Of a DNA stretch of 14,872 bases, positions 6,271 to 14,128 are shown piece by piece. Origin of the DNA: an uncultured Bacilli bacterium (lineage in GTDB: Bacteria; Bacillota_I; Bacilli_A; RF39; UBA660); assembly GCA_910586425.1 (NCBI GenBank), contig CAJUHL010000040.1, forward strand, positions 1-14,872. Reading direction: 5' to 3'. The first letter of the stretch is position 1; each line of letters opens with the position of its first letter. Below the pieces are notes generated by a model, which saw only the letters and a list, made by a program, of their open reading frames with translations, was not told the origin of the DNA and did not search any database. The position numbers and the translations under genes are program-made.

Positions 6271-7245
6271 TCAAATAAGTTCTGATACCCATGGACAACT
6301 TTTAAATGTGTGTAACACATTGTCGTACAGATTAGAATTCATTAACTCTTTTACTGATTGTTCAAAATAGTTCCCATAAGTTCTAGTGTCCCCTGCACAA
6401 ACATGCACATCGCCATTATCAACTAAATATAAATTCACACCTGGAATTCTACATTCTCCAATGCCAAGTAATGGTAACCTTGGTGTCCAGAAATAGTGGT
6501 TATGTATTCTATCGTATTCAGAACATTCTTTCCATAACTTTAGCAAACTTTTTTTGGAAATTGACAATTCTGGATAACTAGACCCCAATCCCTGTTCTCT
6601 GTACATCATAAGATGCGGCACAATGTTATTTTTCCTGGCCCATAGAAATAAGTCAAAAACTTCATTATAATTTTTGCTTGTAACTACACATTGAACTCCG
6701 AGTCGCCCTTCATCAGCTAACCCATTTTTCATAAGAGTCTCTATATTTTTACGCATTTGGTTTAAAGAACCTGGTAGCGCTGTTAATTCATCGTTAACCT
6801 TTGCAGAAACTCCATACATTTTTCCGCAGACAAATAAATTTTTGTGTTTCGTAAAAGCATTAATTTGTTTTTCGGTAAGTTTATACAAATTGCTAAATAT
6901 AGTCATTGTTCCACCTAATTTTCCAACCTCATCCAAAATATATTCCAAATTTGGGTTTAAGGTGGGTTCGCCTTCGCTGACAAAAAAATAGTTCATTAGT
7001 TGTCGGTCATATGCAAATTCGCTTGCTTCATACGCAAATTTGATAGCAATTTCATCAGTTACTCTTTTTTGGTTTCTATGCCGTTTCCCATTTTCTGTAA
7101 AACAAAAAATACACTTCATGTTACATTCTGAGCCTTCTTTTCCACCTGGAATTGCGATTGAAGCTCTTAAGAGTTTTTTTTCATTCTTGCATTTTCGAAT
7201 AATTTCTGCATCCCATGTATATCCATAGACATATCCTATTGACAT
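6271..7245 (-). CDS. Radical SAM enzyme with C-terminal twitch/SPASM-like cysteines
   Basis: This 324-residue protein carries CNMKCIFC (Cys41, Cys45, Cys48), the CxxxCxxC site for the SAM-binding 4Fe-4S cluster, followed by the SAM-contact motif EGEP. Near the C-terminus, LVDNGDVHVCAG and nearby Cys265, Cys283 and Cys317 look like a shortened SPASM (twitch) domain holding an auxiliary cluster. The start at 7245 has GAGGGGG just upstream; an upstream extension of the frame overlaps pyrK and is not used. It sits between pyrK (64-bp gap) and pyrD (72-bp gap) on the same strand, so it is probably one transcript. The substrate is unknown: it could modify a pyrimidine-related compound or a peptide, or simply be co-inherited. 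The superfamily is certain; the reaction is not. Confidence 0.9.
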   Translation of the reverse strand: MSIGYVYGYTWDAEIIRKCKNEKKLLRASIAIPGGKEGSECNMKCIFCFTENGKRHRNQKRVTDEIAIKFAYEASEFAYDRQLMNYFFVSEGEPTLNPNLEYILDEVGKLGGTMTIFSNLYKLTEKQINAFTKHKNLFVCGKMYGVSAKVNDELTALPGSLNQMRKNIETLMKNGLADEGRLGVQCVVTSKNYNEVFDLFLWARKNNIVPHLMMYREQGLGSSYPELSISKKSLLKLWKECSEYDRIHNHYFWTPRLPLLGIGECRIPGVNLYLVDNGDVHVCAGDTRTYGNYFEQSVKELMNSNLYDNVLHTFKSCPWVSELI

Positions 7246-7309
7246 TTTAATCCCCCTCGTGAAAAAAATTTTGTAATAGTACAATTGGTATATAATCATT
7301 TGTTGTTTG

Positions 7310-8074
7310 TTAAATATCCACATCGTTTGCAAGAAAGACAGGACCATCTTTACAGATGCGCTTATTATAGACATTACTATGCGTATCAATATCCCTGCTT
7401 TGACAAATACATCCAAGACAAGCTCCAATACCACATGCCATTCTTTCCTCCAACGAAATCCAACATGTCACATTATTTTCTGCTGAATATAATTTTAATG
7501 AGCGAAGCATTGGGGTTGGTCCGCAAGCATAAATCGTATCAACCGATAGATTTGTTGTTTTAATAGCGTCCATAACATTTCCTTTTACACCAACACTGCC
7601 ATCTTCGGTAGAAACAAGTATTTTTGCATATTTTTGAAAATCTTCCTTTAAAAATAAATTTGAATCACGATATCCTAGAGCTATTGTTTTTTCACCAGTT
7701 AAGTTTTTGGCTAGTTCCAGTAAAGGAGGAATACCAATCCCTCCGCCTACAAGTAAAGTTGATTCATTATTTAGCGGAAATCCATTTCCAAGTGGTCCCA
7801 TAACCGTTAGGTATTCTCCACCTGTATATTTTGCTATTTCCATTGTTCCAGCTCCAACAGTTCGATAAACTAAACGAATTTTTCCGTTTTCTTTATCCGT
7901 TTCACATATACTAATAGGTCTTGGAAGAAGCTTGGAAGAATCATTTACATATAGTGCAACAAATTGTCCAGGTTTTGCTTCTTTTGCAATTTCTGGTGCA
8001 TTTAACCACATGCTGAAAATTCCATCAGCAAGTATTTCTTGGTTATTGATGATTGATTTTATCCATTGAGCCAT
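7310..8074 (-). CDS. pyrK: Dihydroorotate dehydrogenase B, electron transfer subunit
   Basis: The 254-residue iron-sulfur flavoprotein passes electrons from PyrD's FMN through a 2Fe-2S centre and FAD to NAD+. FAD binding is marked by LLPRPISICE (49-58) and YRTVGAGT (70-77), and NAD binding by LLVGGGIGIPPLLELA (107-122) and YACGPTPML (182-190). The 2Fe-2S cysteines are Cys214, Cys219, Cys222 and Cys241 (CGIGACLGC and ICKDGPVF), a complete set. The ATG at 8074 is preferred, with AAAGGA about 12 bases upstream; a GTG seven codons earlier lacks a site. It heads the pyrK - radical SAM - pyrD cluster and has a ~190-base leader with a palindrome. Confidence 0.93.
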   Translation of the reverse strand: MAQWIKSIINNQEILADGIFSMWLNAPEIAKEAKPGQFVALYVNDSSKLLPRPISICETDKENGKIRLVYRTVGAGTMEIAKYTGGEYLTVMGPLGNGFPLNNESTLLVGGGIGIPPLLELAKNLTGEKTIALGYRDSNLFLKEDFQKYAKILVSTEDGSVGVKGNVMDAIKTTNLSVDTIYACGPTPMLRSLKLYSAENNVTCWISLEERMACGIGACLGCICQSRDIDTHSNVYNKRICKDGPVFLANDVDI

Positions 8075-8202
8075 GTCATTTTTCAATCCTTTCACTTTGC
8101 TTTAATAAAAAATTTCAGATTTACATATTATGATAATTTTGTAAAATGTATTACTAATTATTATGTTAGATGTAATCACTTTTTTGGTAAAAATTTATGG
8201 GT

Positions 8203-8300
8203 ATTGTACAATTTAATAGAAAATATTATACATAATTGCCAGAATACTATTTCTAAACATTTATTTTTTTATTATATCGCAAGTTATCAAATTGTACAAC
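8203..8300. promoter_or_regulatory. Paired TTGTACAA palindromes, likely operators of the pyrK cluster
   Basis: TTGTACAA occurs at 8204-8211 and 8292-8299. With flanks the two form an inverted pair (TTGTACAATTT plus a partly matching RATA). The right copy contains the -35 box of the promoter at 8271-8299; the left one lies in the leader. Two copies of one palindrome around a promoter suggest a repressor binding both, perhaps by looping. No repressor gene is nearby. Confidence 0.5.
8271..8299 (-). promoter_or_regulatory. Candidate promoter of the pyrK - radical SAM - pyrD cluster
   Basis: On the minus strand TTGTAC (8294-8299) is followed after 17 bases by a perfect TATAAT (8271-8276). The transcript would begin near 8264, leaving a ~190-base leader before pyrK. 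I see no PyrR-type attenuator in that leader. Confidence 0.55.
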
Positions 8301-8553
8301 CCTGTTAAACCTTGAGTTTCCATGATTTTATTTATAATCCCGTAATCTAGCCTATATTATTATGATACCCCCCTCAAATGCTTCTAAATTTATGTATAGA
8401 TGGTGAGAACCATAGTGCAAATGATATCTATAACTAAAAAATATTGATATTGTAAAATTGCACCAATATATTGATTAACTAACAAGTTGTAAACTGGTGT
8501 TTTTATAATAGTTCTTATTATTTTTTAGTAATTAATTTTCCAGAAGCTCCCAC

Positions 8554-8739
8554 ATCACTGTAGCGACTAAGTGCCATGCATCTAGTTCGAGCATCTTACC
8601 AACAGTGCTTCCTATCTTTACATACGATTATAAGGAAAAGAATGAGCGACAGGAAGCTAGGGGAAAGTGTTTGTTTATCAATGCAGAGTATATACAGGTA
8701 AGTGTCATTACCTGTTTAAAAAGAAATGATGGATTTTGA
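8554..8739 (+). pseudogene. Repeat copy 2: 3' end of an unrecognised gene
   Basis: This is the second copy of the ~170-bp remnant. From GCATCTAG the frame reads ASSSSILPTVLPIFTYDYKE, then LFINAEYIQ and CLKRNDGF, and stops at 8737-8739. It shares with copy 3, but not copy 1, an extra leading segment (ATCACTGTAGCGACTAAG, from 8554). It ends about 40 bp before the terminator/promoter module of a dead Rpn gene. No start codon belongs to it. The stretch 8301-8553 before it shows only a small hairpin (ATGGT/ACCAT near 8400-8413) and no gene. Confidence 0.6.
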
Positions 8740-8782
8740 TAAATGTTCTTGTTGACTGAATTATATTGAGACCAGTAGCAAT

Positions 8783-8814
8783 CATCCTTGAATATAGGAT
8801 GTTTTTTGTATAAT
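8783..8814 (+). promoter_or_regulatory. Terminator hairpin overlapping a (weakened) Rpn promoter
   Basis: CATCCT (8783-8788) pairs with AGGATG (8796-8801) and is followed by six T. TTGAAT (8788-8793) and TATAAT (8809-8814) form promoter boxes with a 15-base spacer made up of the hairpin arm and the T-run. The intact relative at 14486-14519 has eight T and a 17-base spacer. Confidence 0.6.
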
Positions 8815-8836
8815 TGAAACCAAGAGAGCACTTGGT

Positions 8837-8855
8837 TATTTCCCCGCCGAAAGGG
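8837..8855 (+). repeat. GC-rich hairpin before dead Rpn start
   Basis: CCCCGCC and GGCGGGG form a 7-bp stem around GAAAG, just upstream of the Rpn ribosome binding site. A decayed version (CCTCGC/GGCGTGG) occupies the same place before the intact Rpn gene at the right end. It may affect translation of the leader. Confidence 0.5.
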
Positions 8856-8877
8856 CGGGGATGAAAGGAAGAAAGAA

Positions 8878-8920
8878 TGGAAAAAACGGATATCGCGAAA
8901 TATACTATTAAGAATAGCAT
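8878..8920 (+). pseudogene. Truncated start of an Rpn-family nuclease gene
   Basis: The first 14 or so codons (MEKTDIAKYTIKNS) match the intact Rpn start at 14581 (MEKTDIAKYTIKDS), with about 90 bp of matching leader. After that the sequence departs and runs directly into the 3' end of the leftward 324-residue gene. The rest of the nuclease is absent from the window. This breakpoint marks the junction where the downstream cassette joined. Confidence 0.8.
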
Positions 8921-8924
8921 TTTA

Positions 8925-9899
8925 CTATTCTGAGGAAGTGTTAATTTCTGCACTTACGTTTTCAGAGGAGATTTTATCGGATAAAATCTCCAATTTTTCG
9001 ATGATAATCTCCATTTTATTTAATAATTCCTTAGATAGTTCTTTTTCTTCAATAGACGATTTGATATCTTTGAGGTTTTCAGTAATGGATTCGATATCTG
9101 GGTTATCCTTTTGCTGGAAATATGGGGCAAAAGTTAAAGCAATACTTACAAAAACGGCAAGCCAAGCAACAAATAATGCTCTGTTTTGAGTAGTTTCTTC
9201 ATATGTTTTAAAATGTTTATTGATAAAGATACCTAACTTGGTGGATGGATAAATTCTTTTATCCAGATACTCTTTACACATGAAGCAATGTTCACGCGAT
9301 AGAGTGTAATTATTATCATAAAGGTAATATTGATCATCGTAACTGAAATTTTCTATATTTATTTTTTTGATTCTTTCCTTTAATGATGTATCTTCTGGTA
9401 TGATGATAGAATTTTTTCTATAAAAAAGACCTAATACATCAGCAGAAAAATCATGAGGAACTTCTAATATAAGCATTTCGGATATTAAAAATTGCCATAA
9501 TGTCAAAAATTCTAAAATATTATCAAAGGAATTAGCAACATATACTCCGCTGTAAAAGTCCAAAGTGTAATTTTGCTCTCCCCATAATTCTTGTTTTATT
9601 CCTGTATTATAACTTAATTGTAAATTGTAGTTAGTGTAGTTATCAGGATTGATTTCGTTATTTGCAATTTTTTTTGTAAATTCTGCTTCTGTCATTATAT
9701 TAGAATGTTTTTTTTGCATAGAATTATGGCAATAAAATTTCTTGGGAATATCATCTGAATTAAAACTATTAATAATCTCATTTTTGTCAAACTTAATGGT
9801 TGTTCCCAAATTAAAGTATTTTAAATAAGAAGTGATATCATAAATTTCACCAGTGTATATATGTTTTATAGTTTCTTTTTGATGCTTTGTGAATTTCAT
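8925..9899 (-). CDS. C-terminally anchored membrane protein with coiled-coil tail
   Basis: This 324-residue protein has a soluble N-terminal part of ~235 residues, one transmembrane helix at about 241-261 (ALFVAWLAVFVSIALTFAPYF minus its end), and a charged coiled-coil tail of ~60 residues rich in Glu, Lys, Ile and Leu. There is a CxxC pair in HCFMCKEY near residue 207. The start is firm: AAGGAGG lies a few bases before the ATG. I recognise no family. Its stop codon lies five bases from the dead Rpn fragment. It is divergent from the NACHT gene with 363 bp between them, which may mean one cassette. A sensor or membrane-acting partner in defence is possible but unproven. Confidence 0.75.
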   Translation of the reverse strand: MKFTKHQKETIKHIYTGEIYDITSYLKYFNLGTTIKFDKNEIINSFNSDDIPKKFYCHNSMQKKHSNIMTEAEFTKKIANNEINPDNYTNYNLQLSYNTGIKQELWGEQNYTLDFYSGVYVANSFDNILEFLTLWQFLISEMLILEVPHDFSADVLGLFYRKNSIIIPEDTSLKERIKKINIENFSYDDQYYLYDNNYTLSREHCFMCKEYLDKRIYPSTKLGIFINKHFKTYEETTQNRALFVAWLAVFVSIALTFAPYFQQKDNPDIESITENLKDIKSSIEEKELSKELLNKMEIIIEKLEILSDKISSENVSAEINTSSE

Positions 9900-10029
9900 A
9901 ACTTCCTCCTTAATAATATTGAGGGTAGTGGCATTTTATATGCCCTAAATCGAGTCAATTTCCAGTAGATTAAATGCTCTAAATCTTACTCCCCTTCTCT
10001 TTGGCTTTAGCGTACGTATTTTATGGTGA

Positions 10030-10185
10030 GAATCTAATCAAGGTCGAAAGTCCATTAAATTCAACATTGATGGATTTCCATTAGTAAAATATAATTGGCA
10101 AGCATTAAAGAAAGGAATTTATTTTTCTTTTTATCCGTTTTTAATTGCTATATTGGGTTTAGCTATCAATTATATTCTATTCTAA
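10030..10185 (+). pseudogene. C-terminal remnant of a membrane protein
   Basis: A frame of 51 codons without a start reads RKSIKFNIDGFPLVKYNWQA, then a hydrophobic stretch FYPFLIAILGLAINYILF, and stops at 10183-10185. This has the look of the last helix of an integral membrane protein whose front was deleted. The in-frame stop at 10027-10029 closes it upstream. It fills most of the gap between the leftward membrane protein and the NACHT gene. The remainder of 9900-10200 shows no other gene. Confidence 0.4.
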
Positions 10186-10205
10186 CATAAATTTACACTT
10201 TTGTG

Positions 10206-10234
10206 TTGTATTTAAGAAAAAAATATGATAAAAT
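10206..10234 (+). promoter_or_regulatory. Promoter of the NACHT NTPase gene
   Basis: TTGTAT (10206-10211) and TAAAAT (10229-10234) are 17 bases apart. The start of transcription would fall near 10241, giving a leader of about 22 bases with AAAGGGAG before the ATG at 10263. Confidence 0.55.
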
Positions 10235-10262
10235 GTAAAGAAATGTTGAAAGGGAGTAGAAA

Positions 10263-12776
10263 ATGAATAATAATGATAGATTAATTAATATAGCAGAGAA
10301 GCAATTAAAGCAGGTAGCTACGCGAGTACAGGATAACATTGGATTTTTATTTGATGATGGGGAATTTGAAAAATATTTATTATTATCATTACAAAGTGAA
10401 ATAGAAAAAATTCAGTCTTTAGAAAAGGATATAGATTTAGTTAATTTCAGAAAATTTTTAAAGTCGCCTCAAATAAACGATTTGATGGTGGAATATATGT
10501 TTTATTTAGTCTCTAAAAATTTTGTAAAGGTAGAAATGCGAAAAAAGATATGGCAAGATGATATAATTAATTATTTTGTGAAAATAATTGAAATGCATTT
10601 TACTGATTTATCTCAAGAAAATACATTAATTTCTATAAATTCGTATTTTGATATTTTAATGAATATTTGTTCGAAGAAGTTGGATAATAATGTATATTCG
10701 AATATAATAGAAAGAAAAGATGATAAAATAATAGGACCGATATTTATTGTTGATATTTTATCAGAAAGCAGATTTTATGCTGCAAGTTTTGAGCGGATTG
10801 ATATGATAATGAAACATGATTTTGTTTCGCGTAATTCTAAATTTGAAAATATAAAAAAAGATTATAGTAAGTCACTTAAGCAATACTATCAAAATGGGTT
10901 TATATATTTTTTTGGTGAATATAAATTTAATGATTTTTATATTCCACCTATTTTAGTGAATGGGCATAAGCCGCGACAGATATATTGGAGGCGGTTTTAC
11001 CGCATAGATAAAAATAGAATAAAAAGAATCAGAGAAAATTGGAGGAATATTTTTAACAATCAGCGCATAATATATGTAATAGGAGGAGCAGGATATGGCA
11101 AATCACTGTTCTTGAGAAATATAATAAACAATTATGCAAAATTAAATATAGAAAATAGCCAAGATTATTTATTGATTTATTGCGATTTGAAAACATACTA
11201 TACTAGCGGAAATGTAAGTAAAAAGACAATGGTTGATTTTTTTCAAGAATCAATGATTTCAATGGCGGGTATAGACGATATCAGTAAAGAATTTATTAGA
11301 TATTATTTAAATATTGGACGTTGCATAGTTCTGCTTGATGCTTTGGATGAAGTGCCAAAAGACGTAAGAAATGATTTACATAAAAAGATACTTGCTTTTT
11401 TTGCAACTTGTAATCCAAATAATAGAGTGTGTATTACTTCTCGTGATAGAGGTTTTTTGCCACAACAAGGTATTGAGGTGTTTGAAATAGTTCCCTTAGT
11501 TGAAAAAGATATAGAAGACTATATAGAAAGAATGATTGTTTTAAAAAAATTCAAAAGAGAAGATAAAAAAACATTTATGAAGCAAGCTGAGGTGTTAATA
11601 GAAAAAGAGTTTTTGAATAATTTTTTAATACTTTCTCTATTAGTTAATATTTACAAAGCAGAAAAGGAACTTCCAGAAAATAAAATTGATTTATATAAAA
11701 AATGTTTTGAATACATTGCTAAAAAGCGAGAGGAAGAAAAGTCAAAGACAGGATATGATTGGAAGACTATATATCCCTTAATGAAAGATAGCACTTTTAT
11801 CAGTCTTTCAGTGTTAGCTGCACCTAATAATAAAGATATCAAAAGAGAGAAGGTAGAAGAACTTTTATTAAAGCAATATTCAAACAAATATTCGGATGAG
11901 GCAAAAGCAGAATGTGCAATTAAAGAATTTTTAGAATTTTGTTCTAATAGAACAGAGTTGTTTGTGCCGTCATCAGTAGACGATAAATTTAAATTTTTTC
12001 ATAGATCATTTTTTGAATATTTTTACTCAAGATATATTCATCAGCAGGCAGAAGTTGAAAAAATGTATGATATGATGGCTAAATTTGATGTGGATTCTGA
12101 AGTTTTTGAATTGACTGTAGCGTTAGTCAAAGAGGACAATGAGGAAAAATATCAAAAACTCATTGATTTTGTTTTTGAGAAAGTGAAAGAAGAATTTAGT
12201 CAGTTAAAGCCTAGCACTACTGCATTTGCTATTTTGACATTAGCTATGCAGGTAATAGATGATGCGTGCTATTTACGAAAATATTATGAAATTATTATAA
12301 CTTATAATGATTTAATGTCGAAAGATAATATATGTGAAATGAATCAAAGGTTAATTTGTTTATGGATTGACAAAGAAATAGGTTCAGATAGCGAAAAAAT
12401 AAAAGAATTTGTGGGTACATTTACCGGGCAATGTATTCAATATGTGTTAAGTATCATGGCAGAAATGAGAATACCCCGATATTTTAATGCACATCCAATT
12501 GACATGGAACGTGTTATGATTATTGATGAAGAATCAGATATTAGATTTGCTAATGATATGTCAAGTAGGATAGGAAATATCCCATTCTATCTAGTATTGT
12601 GTAGTAAATATGATTGTTTATATAATTTAATGGAAGAATGTGCCAACAATGGGCTTGCTTCATTTAGTATTAAAAGGTTTAAGAGGTCAACTTTAAAGAA
12701 AGGACTATATAATTATAAGAAGTTATCTCAAGATGAACGACAGCACTTCTTAAAAATATTTTGTAAATTAAGATGA
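10263..12776 (+). CDS. NACHT-domain STAND NTPase (likely anti-phage defence)
   Basis: This 837-residue protein has a central NACHT ATPase. The Walker A motif GGAGYGKS lies at about 274-281, the Walker B IVLLDALDEVP at about 355-365, then a sensor-type CITSRDRG. The helical FFHRSFFEYFYSRYI at about 577-591 is typical of NACHT proteins. About 265 residues precede the NTPase and form a helical domain I do not recognise. About 245 residues follow, helical and without an obvious repeat count, which would be the sensor. Bacterial NACHT proteins oligomerise on sensing phage and trigger cell shutdown; no nuclease, TIR or protease motif is visible here, so the effector is unknown. AAAGGGAG supports the start. 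It is followed by a long hairpin terminator and stands alone in its transcript. Confidence 0.88.
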   Translation: MNNNDRLINIAEKQLKQVATRVQDNIGFLFDDGEFEKYLLLSLQSEIEKIQSLEKDIDLVNFRKFLKSPQINDLMVEYMFYLVSKNFVKVEMRKKIWQDDIINYFVKIIEMHFTDLSQENTLISINSYFDILMNICSKKLDNNVYSNIIERKDDKIIGPIFIVDILSESRFYAASFERIDMIMKHDFVSRNSKFENIKKDYSKSLKQYYQNGFIYFFGEYKFNDFYIPPILVNGHKPRQIYWRRFYRIDKNRIKRIRENWRNIFNNQRIIYVIGGAGYGKSLFLRNIINNYAKLNIENSQDYLLIYCDLKTYYTSGNVSKKTMVDFFQESMISMAGIDDISKEFIRYYLNIGRCIVLLDALDEVPKDVRNDLHKKILAFFATCNPNNRVCITSRDRGFLPQQGIEVFEIVPLVEKDIEDYIERMIVLKKFKREDKKTFMKQAEVLIEKEFLNNFLILSLLVNIYKAEKELPENKIDLYKKCFEYIAKKREEEKSKTGYDWKTIYPLMKDSTFISLSVLAAPNNKDIKREKVEELLLKQYSNKYSDEAKAECAIKEFLEFCSNRTELFVPSSVDDKFKFFHRSFFEYFYSRYIHQQAEVEKMYDMMAKFDVDSEVFELTVALVKEDNEEKYQKLIDFVFEKVKEEFSQLKPSTTAFAILTLAMQVIDDACYLRKYYEIIITYNDLMSKDNICEMNQRLICLWIDKEIGSDSEKIKEFVGTFTGQCIQYVLSIMAEMRIPRYFNAHPIDMERVMIIDEESDIRFANDMSSRIGNIPFYLVLCSKYDCLYNLMEECANNGLASFSIKRFKRSTLKKGLYNYKKLSQDERQHFLKIFCKLR

Positions 12777-12865
12777 TTGCGCAAAGATGCCCCTAAATTT
12801 ATCAAAATGGTGGGAAATATACAGTGGCGTTGCCGGTTAATGCTGGTTTTAAAGCTCCTTATCCG

Positions 12866-12938
12866 AAAATAAGAATCTCCCATAAAATCCTATACTTTTC
12901 AGTATGTGATTTCTATGTGAGATTCTTATTTTCTTAAT
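12866..12938 (+). terminator. Long hairpin terminator after the NACHT gene
   Basis: Perfect 14-base arms AAAATAAGAATCTC (12866-12879) and its complement (12919-12932) enclose a 39-base partly paired loop. The right arm ends in TTTTCTTAATT. It ends the NACHT transcript 90 bases past the stop codon and, being symmetric, may also stop leftward transcription. Confidence 0.65.
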
Positions 12939-12983
12939 TATAAAGCATATTTTAGAGGGCAAAATCCTCATGATTTTATATTT

Positions 12984-13223
12984 TTGAATATTCTTGCACC
13001 AAGAAACCTTGATTCCGGTAATATGGAAACCGGTATTCCGGAGCGGAAATCACCATTGATTGGCTTGATTACAATACATAAGAAATTGAGCGAATGTCAA
13101 GCCCAGAGCCGCTTTGCGGGGCGTAAGCCGGCTTTACATTGGTGAGATTTCTTATATCCTGTATAATTGCCAATCGGTTTCCTAATTACCGGACAGTATG
13201 GACTTCGAGACCGGAATATTCAA
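12984..13223. repeat. 240-bp GC-richer imperfect palindrome (foldback/MITE-like or structured RNA)
   Basis: The block folds back on itself in nested layers: TTGAATATTC (12984) with GAATATTCAA (13214); ATTCCGGT (13012) with ACCGGAAT (13210); GGAAACCG and GATTGGC on the left with their near complements on the right; TAAGAAAT (13079-13086) with ATTTCTTA (13147-13154); and AATGTCAAGCC (13093-13103) with GGCTTTACATT (13130-13140), around a GC-rich centre. It contains no useful reading frame and is richer in GC than both flanks. It could be a miniature foldback element or a stable RNA; I recognise neither. Confidence 0.6.
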
Positions 13224-13546
13224 TTTTGAAATATGCCTTTTTTTATGTGGTTTTCTGCTCTGTTTTTCCTGAAATCTTTGTTTCGCCATGGAGAAAAGAT
13301 TTAACAAACTGATTATCAAATACCTGTTGATAGACTTTTGAAATGTTATCTAAAAATTTTATGGATTTAGGTAAATATATAAGAAAACTAAAGGAATCTA
13401 TTATCTTCGAATACCAAAACATTGTTAAAAAAGATACGACAGACACTATATTGATACACATATTCAACTAAAGTTCTTTAAACCTGTCCTATAGGTTCTG
13501 AAATTTATTTGTGCTTCCTATCATGAATATTCACAAAAAATTTCGT

Positions 13547-13732
13547 ATCACTGTAGCGACTAAGTTTTAAGCATCTAGTCCGAGCATCTTACCGACAGTG
13601 CTTCCTATCTTTACATACGATTACAAGGCAAAGAATGAGCGACAGGAAGCTAGGGGAAAGTGTTTGTTCATCAATGCAGAATATATACAGACAAATGTTA
13701 TTACCTGTTTAAGGAAAAATGGCGAATTCTAA
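13547..13732 (+). pseudogene. Repeat copy 3: 3' end of an unrecognised gene
   Basis: This is the third copy of the ~170-bp remnant. The frame reads ASSPSILPTVLPIFTYDYKA, then LFINAEYIQ and CLRKNGEF, and stops at 13730-13732. Its leading segment ATCACTGTAGCGACTAAG is shared with copy 2. Unlike copy 2, where the Rpn leader follows after 40 bp, here about 750 bp with a candidate RNA lie between it and the Rpn leader. The stretch 13224-13546 before it holds only a small hairpin (AACCT/AGGTT near 13480) and no gene I can support. Confidence 0.6.
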
Positions 13733-13773
13733 TAAGTGCCTGTAAGTTGTAGCCATGTCATATACTAGTAAGC

Positions 13774-13891
13774 GATAGTGTAAAATTTTCTTCAGTTTTT
13801 TGGAATGTAGCTATTTTTGTCCAGTGTTGGTTGTGGGATATATGGTATGAATTATATTTATATTTCATACTAAAGGTAAATTTACGCTATC
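13774..13891. repeat. Imperfect inverted repeat enclosing a second hairpin
   Basis: GATAGTGTAAA (13774-13784) and TTTACGCTATC (13881-13891) match at 10 of 11 positions. Inside, GTATGAA pairs with TTTCATAC at about 13845-13870. There is no reading frame of note. It may be a small non-autonomous repeat or an RNA structure; 13892-14095 beyond it shows nothing. Confidence 0.4.
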
Positions 13892-14095
13892 ATCAGTGAG
13901 AAAGACAAACGCATGAGTAAACAATGAATATTTGTAACTTAAAAATGAATTTCCAATATTTTGTATATTAAAATCCAAAATCAAATATAAAATTATCCGT
14001 TTTATTGAGTAATTTCCATATATTTTCACATAAATGTTTGAAATTATTTACAAAATATTTATTTATGTGTTTGTCGTAATATTTGGGAAAAGCTA

Positions 14096-14125
14096 TTGAC
14101 AAAAATGAGTTTCCTATGATATAGT
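14096..14125 (+). promoter_or_regulatory. Promoter of candidate structured RNA
   Basis: A perfect TTGACA (14096-14101) is followed after 18 bases by TATAGT (14120-14125). No coding frame follows in the next ~200 bases, so the product would be RNA. Confidence 0.6.
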
Positions 14126-14128
14126 GAA

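Noticed and set aside
6271..7245. Viperin-like antiviral enzyme
   Set aside because: CNMKCIFCF recalls the viperin cluster motif, but the rest, including EGEP and the C-terminal twitch-type cysteines, does not fit viperin.
6271..7434. Longer radical SAM protein with a hydrophobic N-terminal extension
   Set aside because: The extra 63 residues overlap the end of pyrK, and a strong GAGGGGG site stands before the ATG at 7245.
8066..8308. 80-codon rightward frame upstream of pyrK
   Set aside because: It runs antisense through the pyrK leader, promoter and palindromes and has no protein-like motif.
8628..8953. Leftward frames of 67 and 81 codons
   Set aside because: They run antisense across repeat copy 2 and the Rpn leader, where the conserved frame is on the plus strand.
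13243..13467. 74-codon leftward frame
   Set aside because: No ribosome binding site, no recognisable motif, and AT-rich codon use of the kind seen in chance frames.
2344..13732. CRISPR-like array
   Set aside because: The repeats are ~170 bp, kilobases apart and coding-derived; there are no short regular repeats or cas genes.
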